Shown here: positions 1 through 7,837 of the stretch, in pieces
Layout: each line of letters begins with the position of its first letter
Position numbering within the stretch: position 1 is the stretch's first letter
Assembly: GCA_023410595.1 (NCBI GenBank)
Contig: JAEYPO010000010.1
Coordinates: 1 to 34,423, forward strand
From: Bacillota bacterium
Lineage (GTDB): Bacteria > Bacillota > Clostridia > Christensenellales > SZUA-584
DNA length: 34,423 nucleotides
Direction of reading: 5' to 3'
Translations under genes and position numbers: made by a program
Notes under the pieces: generated by a model
The model's input: only the letters and a program-made list of their open reading frames with translations
Database searches by the model: none
What the model was told of the DNA's origin: nothing

Positions 1-380
1 TTGTTTATTAACACTCATCAGTCCAGCATCAGATTGGCAGCGTTAAGCGCTAGCCAAACAATCTGGTGCTTTAAAGCTTCTCCTCAAGGAGAAGCCTATG
101 AGAACGCATAGATGGTTTATATTCATACGCTATAAAGCATCTCGTTGGGGCAACCCGCAACAATCTTGCAAAAGACGACCGTTGGGTACGCCTTGAGGCG
201 ATGCCAGTATTATAGGGCTAAGCCCGCATATGAAGCCCCCCCCGGACGTGACCGGGGGATTATTATTTTGTCCGCACAGCCCATAGCCCGCGGTTAACCT
301 GGGCCGATGCACTTTCTATCGTTTATTGTGGCTCTGATAACGCACGATGATTCCGAGTGTAATTGGCCGAAGCGACGGGA
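1..380. other. Non-coding stretch with several hairpins
   Basis: No open frame here has a ribosome site or a recognisable product. It holds a perfect 8-bp hairpin with a TCAA loop at 76-95, a bulged hairpin at about 34-57 (TTGGC against GCCAA), and the GC hairpin listed separately at 239-258. The only longer frame (130-312, minus) looks spurious. The character is like the repeat-rich DNA that follows. Confidence 0.6.
239..270 (+). terminator. Possible intrinsic terminator
   Basis: A perfect 7-bp stem, CCCCCGG (239-245) against CCGGGGG (252-258), encloses the loop ACGTGA and is followed by ATTATTATTTTG. The T-rich tail is interrupted, so termination on the plus strand is plausible but weak. 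No gene that would use it is visible in the window. Confidence 0.4.
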
Positions 381-1060
381 ATCCCATTTTGGGCTCTAAT
401 ACATGGTATTCTTCGCATGCTCTCGCGTAGCGGACGGGATGACGGCTTTGTACAGTCAATACAGTGCCGGGTCAGGATAATGGCAGCAGATAGCGTCCCT
501 TGCCTCCACTTTAAGGAGAGCCTTAAGTGAGCGCCGCCAGAGGCGGACAAAGTGAGCTGGAGGCTCTATGACTAGCGTTAGCTGGACGGTAAAGGAGAAT
601 GCCAAGCGGTAGCGCGACCAGGATTACGAACAGAGGAGGCGGCGCGAAGCGCCACAAAGGTGTGTATCTTCCCGTTATTCCGAACGCAGTGAGGAATCTG
701 GATCTAATACATGGGATCCTTCGCATGCTCTCGCGTAGCGGACGGGACGACGACTTTGTACAGTTGATCCGGTGTCGAATCTGAAAGCTCAACAAGTGGA
801 GGCGTCCTTTGCCTCCACTTTAAGGGGAGGTGGCGCGAGGCGCCGGAAGGGTATGTGTCTTCCTGTTATTCCGAACGCAGTGAGGAATCTGGATCTAATA
901 CATGGGATCCTTCGCATGCTCTCGCGTAGCGGACGGGACGACGACTTTGTACAGTCAATACAGTGCCGGATCGAGATAAGGCAGCAGATGGCGTCCCTTG
1001 CCTCCACTTTAAGGAGCGGCGGCGCGAAGCGCCACAAAAGTATGTGTCTTCCTGTCATTG
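381..1060. repeat. Tandem copies of a ~190-bp dispersed-type repeat
   Basis: Two near-identical full units lie at about 638-828 and 829-1017, a period of 189-191 bp. A diverged partial copy lies at about 381-548 and a truncated one begins at 1018. Each full unit starts with a GGCGC hairpin (GGCGC, GAA or GAG, GCGCC), runs through a segment with TTCCGAACGCAGTGAGGAAT, then TCTCGCGTAGCGGACGGGA, and ends with TTGCCTCCACTTTAAGG. Open frames in it (599-784, 772-1074, 789-1136) repeat with the DNA period and lack ribosome sites, so they are judged non-coding. Structured intergenic repeats of this general look are common in genomes of gut Firmicutes; that remark is background knowledge, not a search result. 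Confidence 0.8.
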
Positions 1061-1103
1061 TTATTAACACATAATAATATATCGATAGTTTGCAGGGAAC
1101 GGG

Positions 1104-1420
1104 CCTCTGTTCGCTATGGGTTCGCGCTTCGCACACGCTTGCGCTTTCCTCATGCTCACAGATAGCCGCACTTGCTTAACACCCACCGGGTGCGCTCGCT
1201 TGGCTATCCTCTGTCCGCCATGAGTTCGCGCTTCGCACACGCTTGCGCTTTCCTCATGCTCACAGATAGCCGCACTCGCTTAATCACCCACCGGGTGTGC
1301 TCGCTTGGCTATCCTCTGTCCGCCATGGGTTCGCGCTTCGCACATGCTTGCGCTTTCCTCATGCTCACAGATAGCCGCGCTTGCTTAATCGCCCACCGGG
1401 TGCGCTCGCTTGGCTATCCC
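1104..1420. repeat. Three tandem ~105-bp structured repeats
   Basis: The landmark TTCGCGCTTCGCACA (ACATG in the third copy) begins at 1121, 1225 and 1330, giving a 104-105 bp period. Each unit contains arms GGCTATC and GATAGCC that could pair over about 70 bp, an inner GCGC-rich segment, and a CACCC/GGGTG hairpin. The copies differ by scattered substitutions only. The open frame at 1172-1438 is simply the repeat translated (the same peptide recurs) and has no ribosome site, so it is not called as a gene. Confidence 0.8.
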
Positions 1421-1535
1421 CTACCGTGCGCCCCGTAGGGGTATGTCGTTCCGGTTATTTAGATAGTATTCGTCTATTGCGGCACGGATAGCGCATGATA
1501 ATTCGAGCCATAGACGGCAGCATAGACTCCATATT

Positions 1536-1647
1536 TGCACCCCGTCAAGCCTCACAACTTGCCGTCCGTCGCCAAGCGACGAGGGTACCCCGTATTTACA
1601 CCCCGTCAAGCCTCACGACTTGCCGTCCGTCGCTAAGCGACGAGGGG
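1536..1647. repeat. Two copies of a 61-bp double-hairpin repeat
   Basis: Two units, offset by 61 bp, each contain a CAAG...CTTG hairpin core (1546-1561 and 1607-1622) and a CGTCGC/GCGACG hairpin (about 1567-1581 and 1628-1642). Both hairpins are enclosed by CCC(C) and GGG(G). The first core is the same element as the four 42-bp repeats at 28063-28225. Read as minus-strand RNA, each unit could fold as a three-way junction with one GUGA tetraloop and one three-base loop. Confidence 0.75.
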
Positions 1648-1655
1648 ACTGCGTA

Positions 1656-1690
1656 TTAAAAAGCGCCGAGTTTACTCAGCGCTTTATTAT
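1656..1690 (-). terminator. Intrinsic terminator after csrA
   Basis: On the minus strand the stem AAAGCGC-T-GAG pairs with CTC-G-GCGCTTT around the loop TAAA. The single non-Watson-Crick pair is a U-G wobble in the minus-strand RNA (it would be C-A in plus RNA). It is followed by a run of five Ts. It starts about 20 nt after the csrA stop and probably ends the whole minus-strand locus. Confidence 0.85.
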
Positions 1691-1706
1691 CTATGATTAC
1701 TGATAT

Positions 1707-1919
1707 TTATTTGTCCTTGTTTATAACAACCACGGGCGCGTTTATCGCCGCCCTGTTTATATCTATCGTTTCTTCCAGCAGTTCCTTACGGAAGATTCGC
1801 ATCTCTCTCGGGGCTTGTATGCCTATACGTATCCTATCGCCGTCAATTGAAAGTATGTCTATCGTTATGTCCTTGTCAAGGACAATGCCTTCACCGGTTT
1901 TCCGAGAGAGTACCAGCAT
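1707..1919 (-). CDS. csrA: CsrA translational regulator
   Basis: A 70-residue protein of the usual CsrA size. It begins with the family signature MLVLSRKTGEGIVL and continues with a central segment GDRIRIGIQAPREMRIFRKE. CsrA is a dimeric RNA-binding protein that blocks translation of mRNAs with GGA sites near the start codon; in Gram-positive flagellated bacteria its main target is the flagellin mRNA. The gene overlaps the end of fliW by 29 bp and has a strong AAAGGAGG site at about 1928-1935, inside fliW. It is followed by an intrinsic terminator. No flagellin gene follows in this window, which is unlike many relatives. Identity is very secure. Confidence 0.96.
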   Translation of the reverse strand: MLVLSRKTGEGIVLDKDITIDILSIDGDRIRIGIQAPREMRIFRKELLEETIDINRAAINAPVVVINKDK

Positions 1920-2373
1920 CGCTTTCGCCTCCTTTTATGCTGTTTATGACGGCTTCATATCCGGGAAACCGTATCGGCAGTTCCTTTGCGTCTATTATTA
2001 TCTGCTTTCCTATGCCGTGCTTTACGTTTATTACTATGGGAGCAGCAAGATTTATCGTCATGTCCTTTATATCTTCCGGTATGACAGTAACGTTCAATAT
2101 CAGAAGATCGTTCTTGCTTTCCACATACAGTCCTTCAAGCTCGTGTTCCTTTATGTATATGCTGTAATCGCTGAGTACCTCAAACGAAACTATGACCGGC
2201 AGGGCTATATACTTGTTGTCCGTAGACTGAAGCCAGTATATTGGCTTCGTGTCGCTTACTTCAAGGATAATAAACTTATGAAGGTCTTCAAAACCCGGCA
2301 GGCCCCATGGAAAATCAATGATTTTATTGTCCTTTATGTCAAACGAACCAAATCTGCTGGTATCAATTATCAT
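1891..2373 (-). CDS. fliW: FliW, flagellar assembly factor and CsrA antagonist
   Basis: A 160-residue protein with the FliW hallmarks: an early IIDFPWGLPGFEDL motif (near residues 18-31), a central SDTKPIYWLQS segment, and the NLAAPIVIN motif (about 110-118). FliW binds either flagellin or CsrA. When flagellin is exported, freed FliW sequesters CsrA and so lets flagellin be translated. The start at 2373 is chosen because AGGAGG lies about 10 nt upstream; another ATG at 2380 is out of frame and stops at once. It overlaps csrA by 29 bp, consistent with coupled expression. The gap to flgL (2374-2443) shows no terminator. Confidence 0.95.
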   Translation of the reverse strand: MIIDTSRFGSFDIKDNKIIDFPWGLPGFEDLHKFIILEVSDTKPIYWLQSTDNKYIALPVIVSFEVLSDYSIYIKEHELEGLYVESKNDLLILNVTVIPEDIKDMTINLAAPIVINVKHGIGKQIIIDAKELPIRFPGYEAVINSIKGGESDAGTLSENR

Positions 2374-2443
2374 ACCGCATGTTCCTCCTGTGTTTCAAGT
2401 AATATATCACCAAAAGCCGCCGGTTCTTAGAGTTATATTTCAC

Positions 2444-3379
2444 TTATCGCATGTAATCGAGTATGGTGCGCTGTGTTATCTCCGTTCCCACCTGCAGCGC
2501 TGCCTCATATACCGCTTTGGCCATATTGTAGTTCATGTACGCCTCGGCGTAATCAACATCCTCTATGTTTGACTTCTGCTCTATATAGGTCAGGCGTTCT
2601 TCTTCATACCTGTTCTCCAGCAGTTCCATGCGGTTTATCATGCCGCCCACCTTGGCAAGCGTTGAAAGCGTATTGCTCTGCGCGTCCTGTATCTTTGGTA
2701 TATAACTGCTGAGCACGCTTGCGTCTGAGTCGCTGCACAGAGCGTTATAAAAGTCGTTGAGCATAGAATAGATATTGCCGTCGCCTGTGCCCAAAAGTTC
2801 GGTACCGTTTATGGAAATATCCATAGAAACATTGTAGCCCAGCTCAAACTGTATCTTCTCTGTTCCTTCGCTTATGAGGCCCGCATTCCCCTCGTCCGTA
2901 AGGTCGATGCCGTTATAGGTTATTCCTCCCGCTCCATCCGCTGTAAACGGCGGTTTGTTGACGTTGTAGCCGCCGAATATATACCTGTCGCCCGACTGGC
3001 TGTTTCCAAGCCCCAGTACATGGTCGCGAAGCTGCGCGATAAGCTCGGCGGCGGCGTTTTTATCGTCGAGCGTCAAATCGTCGTTTGACATCTTGACGGC
3101 CGTTTCATAAGCCGATTTCAATATTTTGTTTAACTCGGATGCCGAAGACTCGGTCTGATCCAGCCAATCCAGCGCCGAACCTACCGCCGATCTGTTCCGC
3201 AGCGTCCTGCCCAGCTTGACTTTGCAGTTCATGCTGGATATCAGCCTTATGGGATCGTCCGAAAGCGAATTTAACACCTTGCCCGTCGCTATCTGCCTTT
3301 GAGTCTTCGTCAGGTTTGTAAGATTTGTATTAAGATTGTTAAGAAAATCGCTTTTCATCATTTTGCTGGTTATACGCAT
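2444..3379 (-). CDS. flgL: FlgL, hook-filament junction protein 3
   Basis: A 311-residue protein with a flagellin-like N-terminal coiled region (MRITSKMMKSDFLNNLNTNL, then QIATGKVLNSLSDDPI) and a C-terminal helix ending in VYEAALQVGTEITQRTILDYMR. The middle has GDRYIFGGYNVNKPPF, a typical FlgL segment. It is secreted through the flagellar export gate and joins the FlgK ring to the filament. A GGGGAGGTAG ribosome site precedes the ATG. It lies 19 nt after flgK, and the FlgN chaperone is encoded just upstream. Length is normal for the family. Confidence 0.94.
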   Translation of the reverse strand: MRITSKMMKSDFLNNLNTNLTNLTKTQRQIATGKVLNSLSDDPIRLISSMNCKVKLGRTLRNRSAVGSALDWLDQTESSASELNKILKSAYETAVKMSNDDLTLDDKNAAAELIAQLRDHVLGLGNSQSGDRYIFGGYNVNKPPFTADGAGGITYNGIDLTDEGNAGLISEGTEKIQFELGYNVSMDISINGTELLGTGDGNIYSMLNDFYNALCSDSDASVLSSYIPKIQDAQSNTLSTLAKVGGMINRMELLENRYEEERLTYIEQKSNIEDVDYAEAYMNYNMAKAVYEAALQVGTEITQRTILDYMR

Positions 3380-3398
3380 GTTCTACCTCCCCAAGGGA

Positions 3399-4868
3399 TT
3401 ACAGTCCTACCCTGCCCGTATTGTTTATAAGTATGCCAATCGCTTCGTCTATTGCGGTCAAAACACGTGCCGCCGCGGCGTACGAATGTTGGAACGACAG
3501 CAGGTTGATCATCTCGTCGTCTATCGATACGCCGGAAATGGATTCGCGCCGTGTTTCCAGATTATCGACGATTGCGGTCTGACTTTCGCTCATATCCTGC
3601 GCGCTTGAGCACGCGATGCCGACCTGTACAACGAAGCTGCTTAAGTAATCGTCAAAGCTGCCTATATCCGCTATGGTCTTACTTGTCGTAAGCCCGTACA
3701 ATTTCTGTGCTATCTTGTAGTTTCCTATACCTGTATCTTCGGCGTTTAGATCGATAGGAGCGTCAGAAGCGGCTATGTTCTTGCCGTCGGCCAGCACGTC
3801 GGCTGAAAGCGCTATATTGCCCGCGGTTATGGCGGCATACCCTCCGACAGTGGGCACATTGAAAAATTGAACGCCTGTTCTGGATGTTCCGGCGCCTATA
3901 GGTATAGTATAGCCTGTCTCATGCACCTCGTTAAAAGACTGCGCCAGGCTCTGCGCGAGCGTATTTAAGTTGGAAAGCAGGTACGGAATGCCCATGTCGT
4001 CCACGGTCGTACCGTCGCGCAGCGTCCTGTAAGCCTCAAGCTCCCCGCTGTTGTAACTGAAATCGGCTCCTTCATATAGTATATCGAAAAATCCGGTGGC
4101 AGCATCCGGGTCCGTCGCCAGCAGCGTCGCGTCGTTATTGCTCACAAGCGTTTGCCCGTTTGTCGTTATTGTGAGCTGGCCATTCTCATTCTCTGAATAC
4201 TCTATGTTGACGAGCTGGGACAGCTTATCAACCAGCAGCGCGCGCTGGTCGCGCAGTTCGTTGGCAGACTGCCCGCTGAGCTCATAGCCAAATATCTGCT
4301 TGTTATAATCGGCTATGCTCTTTGTAAGGCTGTTAATGGAATTTACAGTTACCTGCATAGAATCGTTATACGCATTTTGTTGATCGACGAGCTGGTTGTA
4401 GTAATAATTGAACGTCTCGCACAGCTTCGTTGCGTTCTGCTGTACGTTCGTTCGTATCTCTAAGCTTTCCGGGTTTTCGGCCAGCTTGCTTAAGCTGTCG
4501 TAAAAGCTCGCCAATGCCGACGACAGGCTCGTGGTATCCGACGTCTCGTCTATCATCGATATTATGAATTCCATTTCGGTGGAGCGGGTGTTCCATTCGC
4601 CCAGCGCCGAATACTGGCCGCGCAGCTGCCTGTCTATATAAGCGCTTCTTATCTGATCGATCTGCTTTACGTTCGCGCCGCCGCCAAGTCTAATGCCTAT
4701 ATTGAAACGGCTCATCGTAGACGGGTAAAGAGACTCGATAACGAGCCTCTGGCGCGTGTATCCTTCAGTATTAGCGTTCGCTATGTTGTTGCCGGAAAGC
4801 TTCAATCCCTTCTGGCTCACATAGAGTCCCGTCTTTGCAATTTCAAGTCCATAAAATAAACCAGACAT
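3399..4868 (-). CDS. flgK: FlgK, hook-filament junction protein 1
   Basis: A 489-residue protein. The N-terminus (GLEIAKTGLYVSQKGLKLSG, then NNIANANTEGYTRQRLV) is the standard rod-hook-junction motif. The C-terminus has SGVSIDDEMINLLSFQHSYAAAARVLTAIDE, the FlgK/FlgE-type C-terminal helix. It forms the first junction ring between hook and filament and is exported with help of FlgN, encoded 11 nt upstream. AAGGCGG precedes the ATG. It is slightly shorter than many FlgK proteins, mainly in the variable middle. Confidence 0.95.
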   Translation of the reverse strand: MSGLFYGLEIAKTGLYVSQKGLKLSGNNIANANTEGYTRQRLVIESLYPSTMSRFNIGIRLGGGANVKQIDQIRSAYIDRQLRGQYSALGEWNTRSTEMEFIISMIDETSDTTSLSSALASFYDSLSKLAENPESLEIRTNVQQNATKLCETFNYYYNQLVDQQNAYNDSMQVTVNSINSLTKSIADYNKQIFGYELSGQSANELRDQRALLVDKLSQLVNIEYSENENGQLTITTNGQTLVSNNDATLLATDPDAATGFFDILYEGADFSYNSGELEAYRTLRDGTTVDDMGIPYLLSNLNTLAQSLAQSFNEVHETGYTIPIGAGTSRTGVQFFNVPTVGGYAAITAGNIALSADVLADGKNIAASDAPIDLNAEDTGIGNYKIAQKLYGLTTSKTIADIGSFDDYLSSFVVQVGIACSSAQDMSESQTAIVDNLETRRESISGVSIDDEMINLLSFQHSYAAAARVLTAIDEAIGILINNTGRVGL

Positions 4869-4879
4869 AATAATCCGCC

Positions 4880-5377
4880 TTAAACGCTCTGGTCCAGCAG
4901 ACGATTGCTTACTGTAGCCTTATCGTTCAACCTACCAGAGTTTGAGTATGTTTCCATCGTATTTACCGGCCCCGTAAGAAGGTCCATATAAAACGACGAA
5001 TACTGTATCTGTGTTTCTATCAGCATTTTATTCAGCTTGTTCACACGGTTCAGTTCCGCCGCCGTGTTTTCGAGTTCTTCTTCGGTAGCTTTAAGCTCTT
5101 CACGGACAGTCCCGGCTGTCATCGCTATTATGTCACTTATATACGGCTTGTCGATTCCCGTCTCCTCTGAAAAATTGGAAAAAAGCTCTTTCCTCTCGGA
5201 TTCAAGCTTTATAATCGTCTTTAGCCCTTTTTGCTCTTCTTCTACGATCGCGTTAAGCTTTGGCACGTCGTTTTTTATGATCGCTTCTTTTTCGCTTCTG
5301 GACAGATCGAGAAGTTTTCCGTATGCCGACGTCTGCCGCGCTATTAATTCCTTCAATTTATCAAACAACTGTTCCAA
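4880..5377 (-). CDS. flgN: FlgN-family flagellar export chaperone
   Basis: A 165-residue, highly helical protein (long Leu/Lys/Glu heptads, LYGKLLDLSRSEKEAIIKND and onward) with the FlgN-family layout. FlgN binds FlgK and FlgL and delivers them to the export gate. The start is a TTG at 5377, supported by AAAGGAGG seven bases upstream; no ATG in frame fits that site. It is directly followed by flgK and flgL, its expected clients. The upstream gap to flgM holds two GC-rich hairpins. Confidence 0.88.
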   Translation of the reverse strand: MEQLFDKLKELIARQTSAYGKLLDLSRSEKEAIIKNDVPKLNAIVEEEQKGLKTIIKLESERKELFSNFSEETGIDKPYISDIIAMTAGTVREELKATEEELENTAAELNRVNKLNKMLIETQIQYSSFYMDLLTGPVNTMETYSNSGRLNDKATVSNRLLDQSV

Positions 5378-5544
5378 AGGCCCGCCTCCTTTTGCTCCAA
5401 TAGCCCTGGGTTTTTCAAGAATCCGTTTAATACTGACATTTAGCTTTTTTAGGGGAGTTATACTATTGCCCCCAATGTTACTTTTCGGGGGCGCAAAACC
5501 TCTCGCCCGTATTGGTTTGTCCGGGCGCTGCTAGAAAGCCGAAC
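5378..5544. other. flgM-flgN gap with two GC hairpins
   Basis: Two perfect 6-bp stems lie in a row: GCCCCC/GGGGGC at 5468-5492 (13-nt loop) and CGCCCG/CGGGCG at about 5505-5528 (12-nt loop). Neither is followed by a T tract on the minus strand, so they are not clear terminators. No sigma-28-like site was found upstream of flgN here. Confidence 0.5.
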
Positions 5545-5820
5545 TTACAGCCCTAAAATCTTTTCGGCCACTTTCCTGCTGGGCACCGAATACGTACCTT
5601 CCTCGATTTGCCGGGCAACTTCCTGAATGTGCGCTTCACGCTCAGGACTGCTCGTCTCGAAGCATTCCTTTGCTGCTTTCATTGCCGCGGAAAACGTTTT
5701 GGCCTCCTCGGTAAGCTGGGCTTCGTCGGTCGCCGATGTATTAATGGGCTCCTCCGTCCTCTCTCTTATCCGGGAATATCTGCTCAACAGTTCCTTTGGT
5801 GGAATCGATTCAATTCTCAT
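5545..5820 (-). CDS. flgM: FlgM, anti-sigma-28 factor
   Basis: A 91-residue protein matching FlgM in size and in its C-terminal region (REAHIQEVARQIEEGTYSVP, then SRKVAEKILGL), which binds sigma-28. The N-terminal half is polar and probably disordered, as usual. FlgM holds SigD inactive until the hook-basal body is finished, then leaves the cell through the export gate. The ATG at 5820 is chosen over the in-frame GTG at 5829 because that GTG is part of the AAGAGGTGAG ribosome site. It sits 20 nt after yvyF and before flgN-flgK-flgL, the classical Gram-positive order. Confidence 0.92.
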   Translation of the reverse strand: MRIESIPPKELLSRYSRIRERTEEPINTSATDEAQLTEEAKTFSAAMKAAKECFETSSPEREAHIQEVARQIEEGTYSVPSRKVAEKILGL

Positions 5821-5840
5821 CAAACTCACCTCTTAAAACT

Positions 5841-6254
5841 TTATTTCTTATAATCAAAATGCATCCTGGCAAGACCGGAGCGGCTGGCTTCCGCTTTTTT
5901 TGCTTGCCTTTCCGGCTGCTCGGGTACGACTCTCTTAAACGCGCTCTGGAGTAAACCCTGGCATTTCTTGCAATACCGCCCTGCGGATATAGGCGCTCCG
6001 CACCGCTCACATTCAAGCGCGTAAACGCTTTCATCCACTGAGAGCCTGCCTTCTTTCAGGAAACGCAGCACCAGCTTTTCCGGAACTTTCACGCCTTCTG
6101 AAATCTCGGTGACGTTGGCGTCAGGATGGTCGTATATGTAGTTTTTGACCTTCCTGAAGTATTCATCTATCTCTTCTGCGCATGCAGGACAGGTGTCTGA
6201 ACCTAAAGAAGTAAAAATCCTGCCACATTGTCTGCATTGCTGTACTTTGCTCAT
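5841..6254 (-). CDS. yvyF: YvyF-type flagellar operon zinc-finger protein
   Basis: A 137-residue protein with two CxxC knuckles at the N-terminus (C7, C10 and C22, C25), a helical middle that looks like a small helix-turn-helix (ANVTEISEGVKVPEKLVLRFL), and a second cysteine cluster (CERCGAPISAGRYCKKC). This is the layout of the family encoded next to flgM in Bacillus and Clostridia, where its function is not well fixed; a regulatory role has been suggested from context. AAGGAG lies nine bases before the ATG. Cysteine spacing suggests two zinc sites. Confidence 0.85.
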   Translation of the reverse strand: MSKVQQCRQCGRIFTSLGSDTCPACAEEIDEYFRKVKNYIYDHPDANVTEISEGVKVPEKLVLRFLKEGRLSVDESVYALECERCGAPISAGRYCKKCQGLLQSAFKRVVPEQPERQAKKAEASRSGLARMHFDYKK

Positions 6255-6272
6255 GGCCTGTTCACTCCTTCA

Positions 6273-7028
6273 TCAGGTTCTAAGATTGTTCGTTGTAGTC
6301 TCCATCTCATTCCACGCATTAAGCGCCCTTCCCGCAAGCGAGAATGTCCTCTGCGCCCTGATAAGCTGCGTAAATTCCGTGCTTAAATCCACATTAGAAG
6401 ATTCGATATATCCCTGCTTAATTCCTGCATCCGAGACTTTTGGTTCTCCCGACATAACGGTTGGCGTATAGCACCCGCTGCCGGTGAGCGAAAGCCCGTC
6501 CTTGTTTGTAAACGTTACAAGCTCAAGGTTTGCGAAAACCGCTCCGTCTAAGAGCATCTGTCCGCTTTGTGAGACCGATAAGTCTCCCTCGTCGCCCGCA
6601 AGCCTTATCCTGTTTCCCGCCGAGTCGAGCAGGTAGCTGCCGTCGGCAGTCGTAATGTAATTCCCGTCCGCCTCATTAGAGAGCCCGAAACTGCCGCTGC
6701 GCGTATACATTATGCTGCCGTCGCCCGTCCTTACGGTAAAAAAGCCGTCTCCGTCTATGTAAAGGTCAAGGGGTTCGCCCGTTTCCATAGGCGTTCCCGC
6801 CGTATAATCGCGTCCCGTCGAAGCAACTATGACGCCGCTTCCCTGCTTTAAGTTCGCCGTGCTTGCCGTATCCGAGGGGTCTATCATCTGCGTGTATAAT
6901 GCGTCCTTAAAAAGTGCCGTCTGCCGTTTATACCCCGCCGACCCTACGTTTGCCATATTGGACGCTATAACGTCCATTCTTTGCTGCTGTGCCTTAAGCC
7001 CCAGCTTTGCCGTAAAAAATGATTGCAT
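6273..7028 (-). CDS. flgG: FlgG/FlhP-like distal rod protein
   Basis: A 251-residue rod protein with N-terminal LGLKAQQQRMDVIASNMANV, the middle motif ADLYI-like GEPLDLYIDGDGFFTV, and the C-terminal SSNVDLSTEFTQLIRAQRTFSLAGRALNAWNEM. These are the three blocks shared by FlgF and FlgG. It is second in a tandem pair 6 nt apart, as flhO-flhP in Bacillus subtilis, so it is named flgG here; the FlgF/FlgG assignment of each copy is by order and could be swapped. It builds the rod that crosses the peptidoglycan. Confidence 0.88.
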   Translation of the reverse strand: MQSFFTAKLGLKAQQQRMDVIASNMANVGSAGYKRQTALFKDALYTQMIDPSDTASTANLKQGSGVIVASTGRDYTAGTPMETGEPLDLYIDGDGFFTVRTGDGSIMYTRSGSFGLSNEADGNYITTADGSYLLDSAGNRIRLAGDEGDLSVSQSGQMLLDGAVFANLELVTFTNKDGLSLTGSGCYTPTVMSGEPKVSDAGIKQGYIESSNVDLSTEFTQLIRAQRTFSLAGRALNAWNEMETTTNNLRT

Positions 7029-7034
7029 TATGCG

Positions 7035-7781
7035 CTATACCCTTCCTACTTCATTTACGGTCTTATCCAAAGTGCCGTCTATCATCCTCAGCACGCGCTG
7101 GTTCGTATCGTATGAGCGGGAAACTGAGAGCATATTTGCAAGCTCTCCCGAAATATCTACGTTCGATCCCTCGAGGCGCCCCTGATATACCTTTGTCGCA
7201 GTATCCGCCGCCGCTCCCTGAGTAGCCTGATACATGTTGTTCTCGTCTTTGCGCAGCGAATTGTTATCCGCAAAGGACACTATCCTTATCCGGTCAGCAA
7301 GAGCGCCGCCTATGTATACGCCGCCCTGTTCGTCCACCGCAAAGTCGTCTCCCCCGACGAATATCCTTCCATTTGACCCCTGAACGTACATGCCGCTGCC
7401 GCTTATAAGATAACCGTCGCTGGTCAGCGAGAAGCTGCCGTCCCTTGTATATCTTTCGCCTTCCGGCGTAGATAAAACGAAAAACCCCGGTCCTTCCAGC
7501 GCGAAGTCTAAGTTTCTGCCTGTTTCCTCGAGATTCCCCTGTTCAAAAGAAGTTATTACCCTGTTTATATGCGCACCCGTGCCAAGCGGGCCTACTGCTT
7601 TTGAGCCGCCCGAGTCGGGGTCGTTAAGCCTTTCAATCATCATGCTCTTAAAGTTGCTTAAGACCAGCGAATCTGATTTGTATCCCGTGGTGTCGGCGTT
7701 AGTCAGGTTGTTTGTCAGCACTTCCATCCTGTCCCTTTGAGTCAGCATGCCTGTGCCTGCCGTATAGAAGCTTCTGAGCAT
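7035..7781 (-). CDS. flgF: FlgF/FlhO-like rod protein
   Basis: A 248-residue paralogue of its downstream neighbour. It has TAGTGMLTQRDRMEVLTNNL, then ADTTGYKSD, then LDFALEGPGFFVL, and a C-terminus SNVDISGELANMLSVSRSYD, then TNQRVLRMIDGTLDKTV. It has the full rod-protein architecture and normal length. AAAGGAT precedes the ATG. Being first of the pair it is called flgF (FlhO-like). The 56-nt gap upstream to the swrB-like gene is AT-rich without a clear terminator. Confidence 0.88.
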   Translation of the reverse strand: MLRSFYTAGTGMLTQRDRMEVLTNNLTNADTTGYKSDSLVLSNFKSMMIERLNDPDSGGSKAVGPLGTGAHINRVITSFEQGNLEETGRNLDFALEGPGFFVLSTPEGERYTRDGSFSLTSDGYLISGSGMYVQGSNGRIFVGGDDFAVDEQGGVYIGGALADRIRIVSFADNNSLRKDENNMYQATQGAAADTATKVYQGRLEGSNVDISGELANMLSVSRSYDTNQRVLRMIDGTLDKTVNEVGRV

Positions 7782-7837
7782 AAAATCATCCTTTAAACAT
7801 ATTAGTATTCTTCAATTATTATATCGTAATAAACCCG

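Noticed and set aside
772..1136. Open frames on both strands in the 190-bp repeats
   Set aside because: The peptides repeat with the DNA period, there is no ribosome site, and frames occur on both strands; they are by-products of the repeat.
1172..1438. 88-residue frame on the plus strand
   Set aside because: It is the 105-bp repeat translated; the frame is open because the units are similar and it has no start signal.
1693..2430. 245-residue plus-strand frame opposite fliW and csrA
   Set aside because: It is antisense to two certain genes, has unusual composition (many Tyr) and no family match that I recognise.
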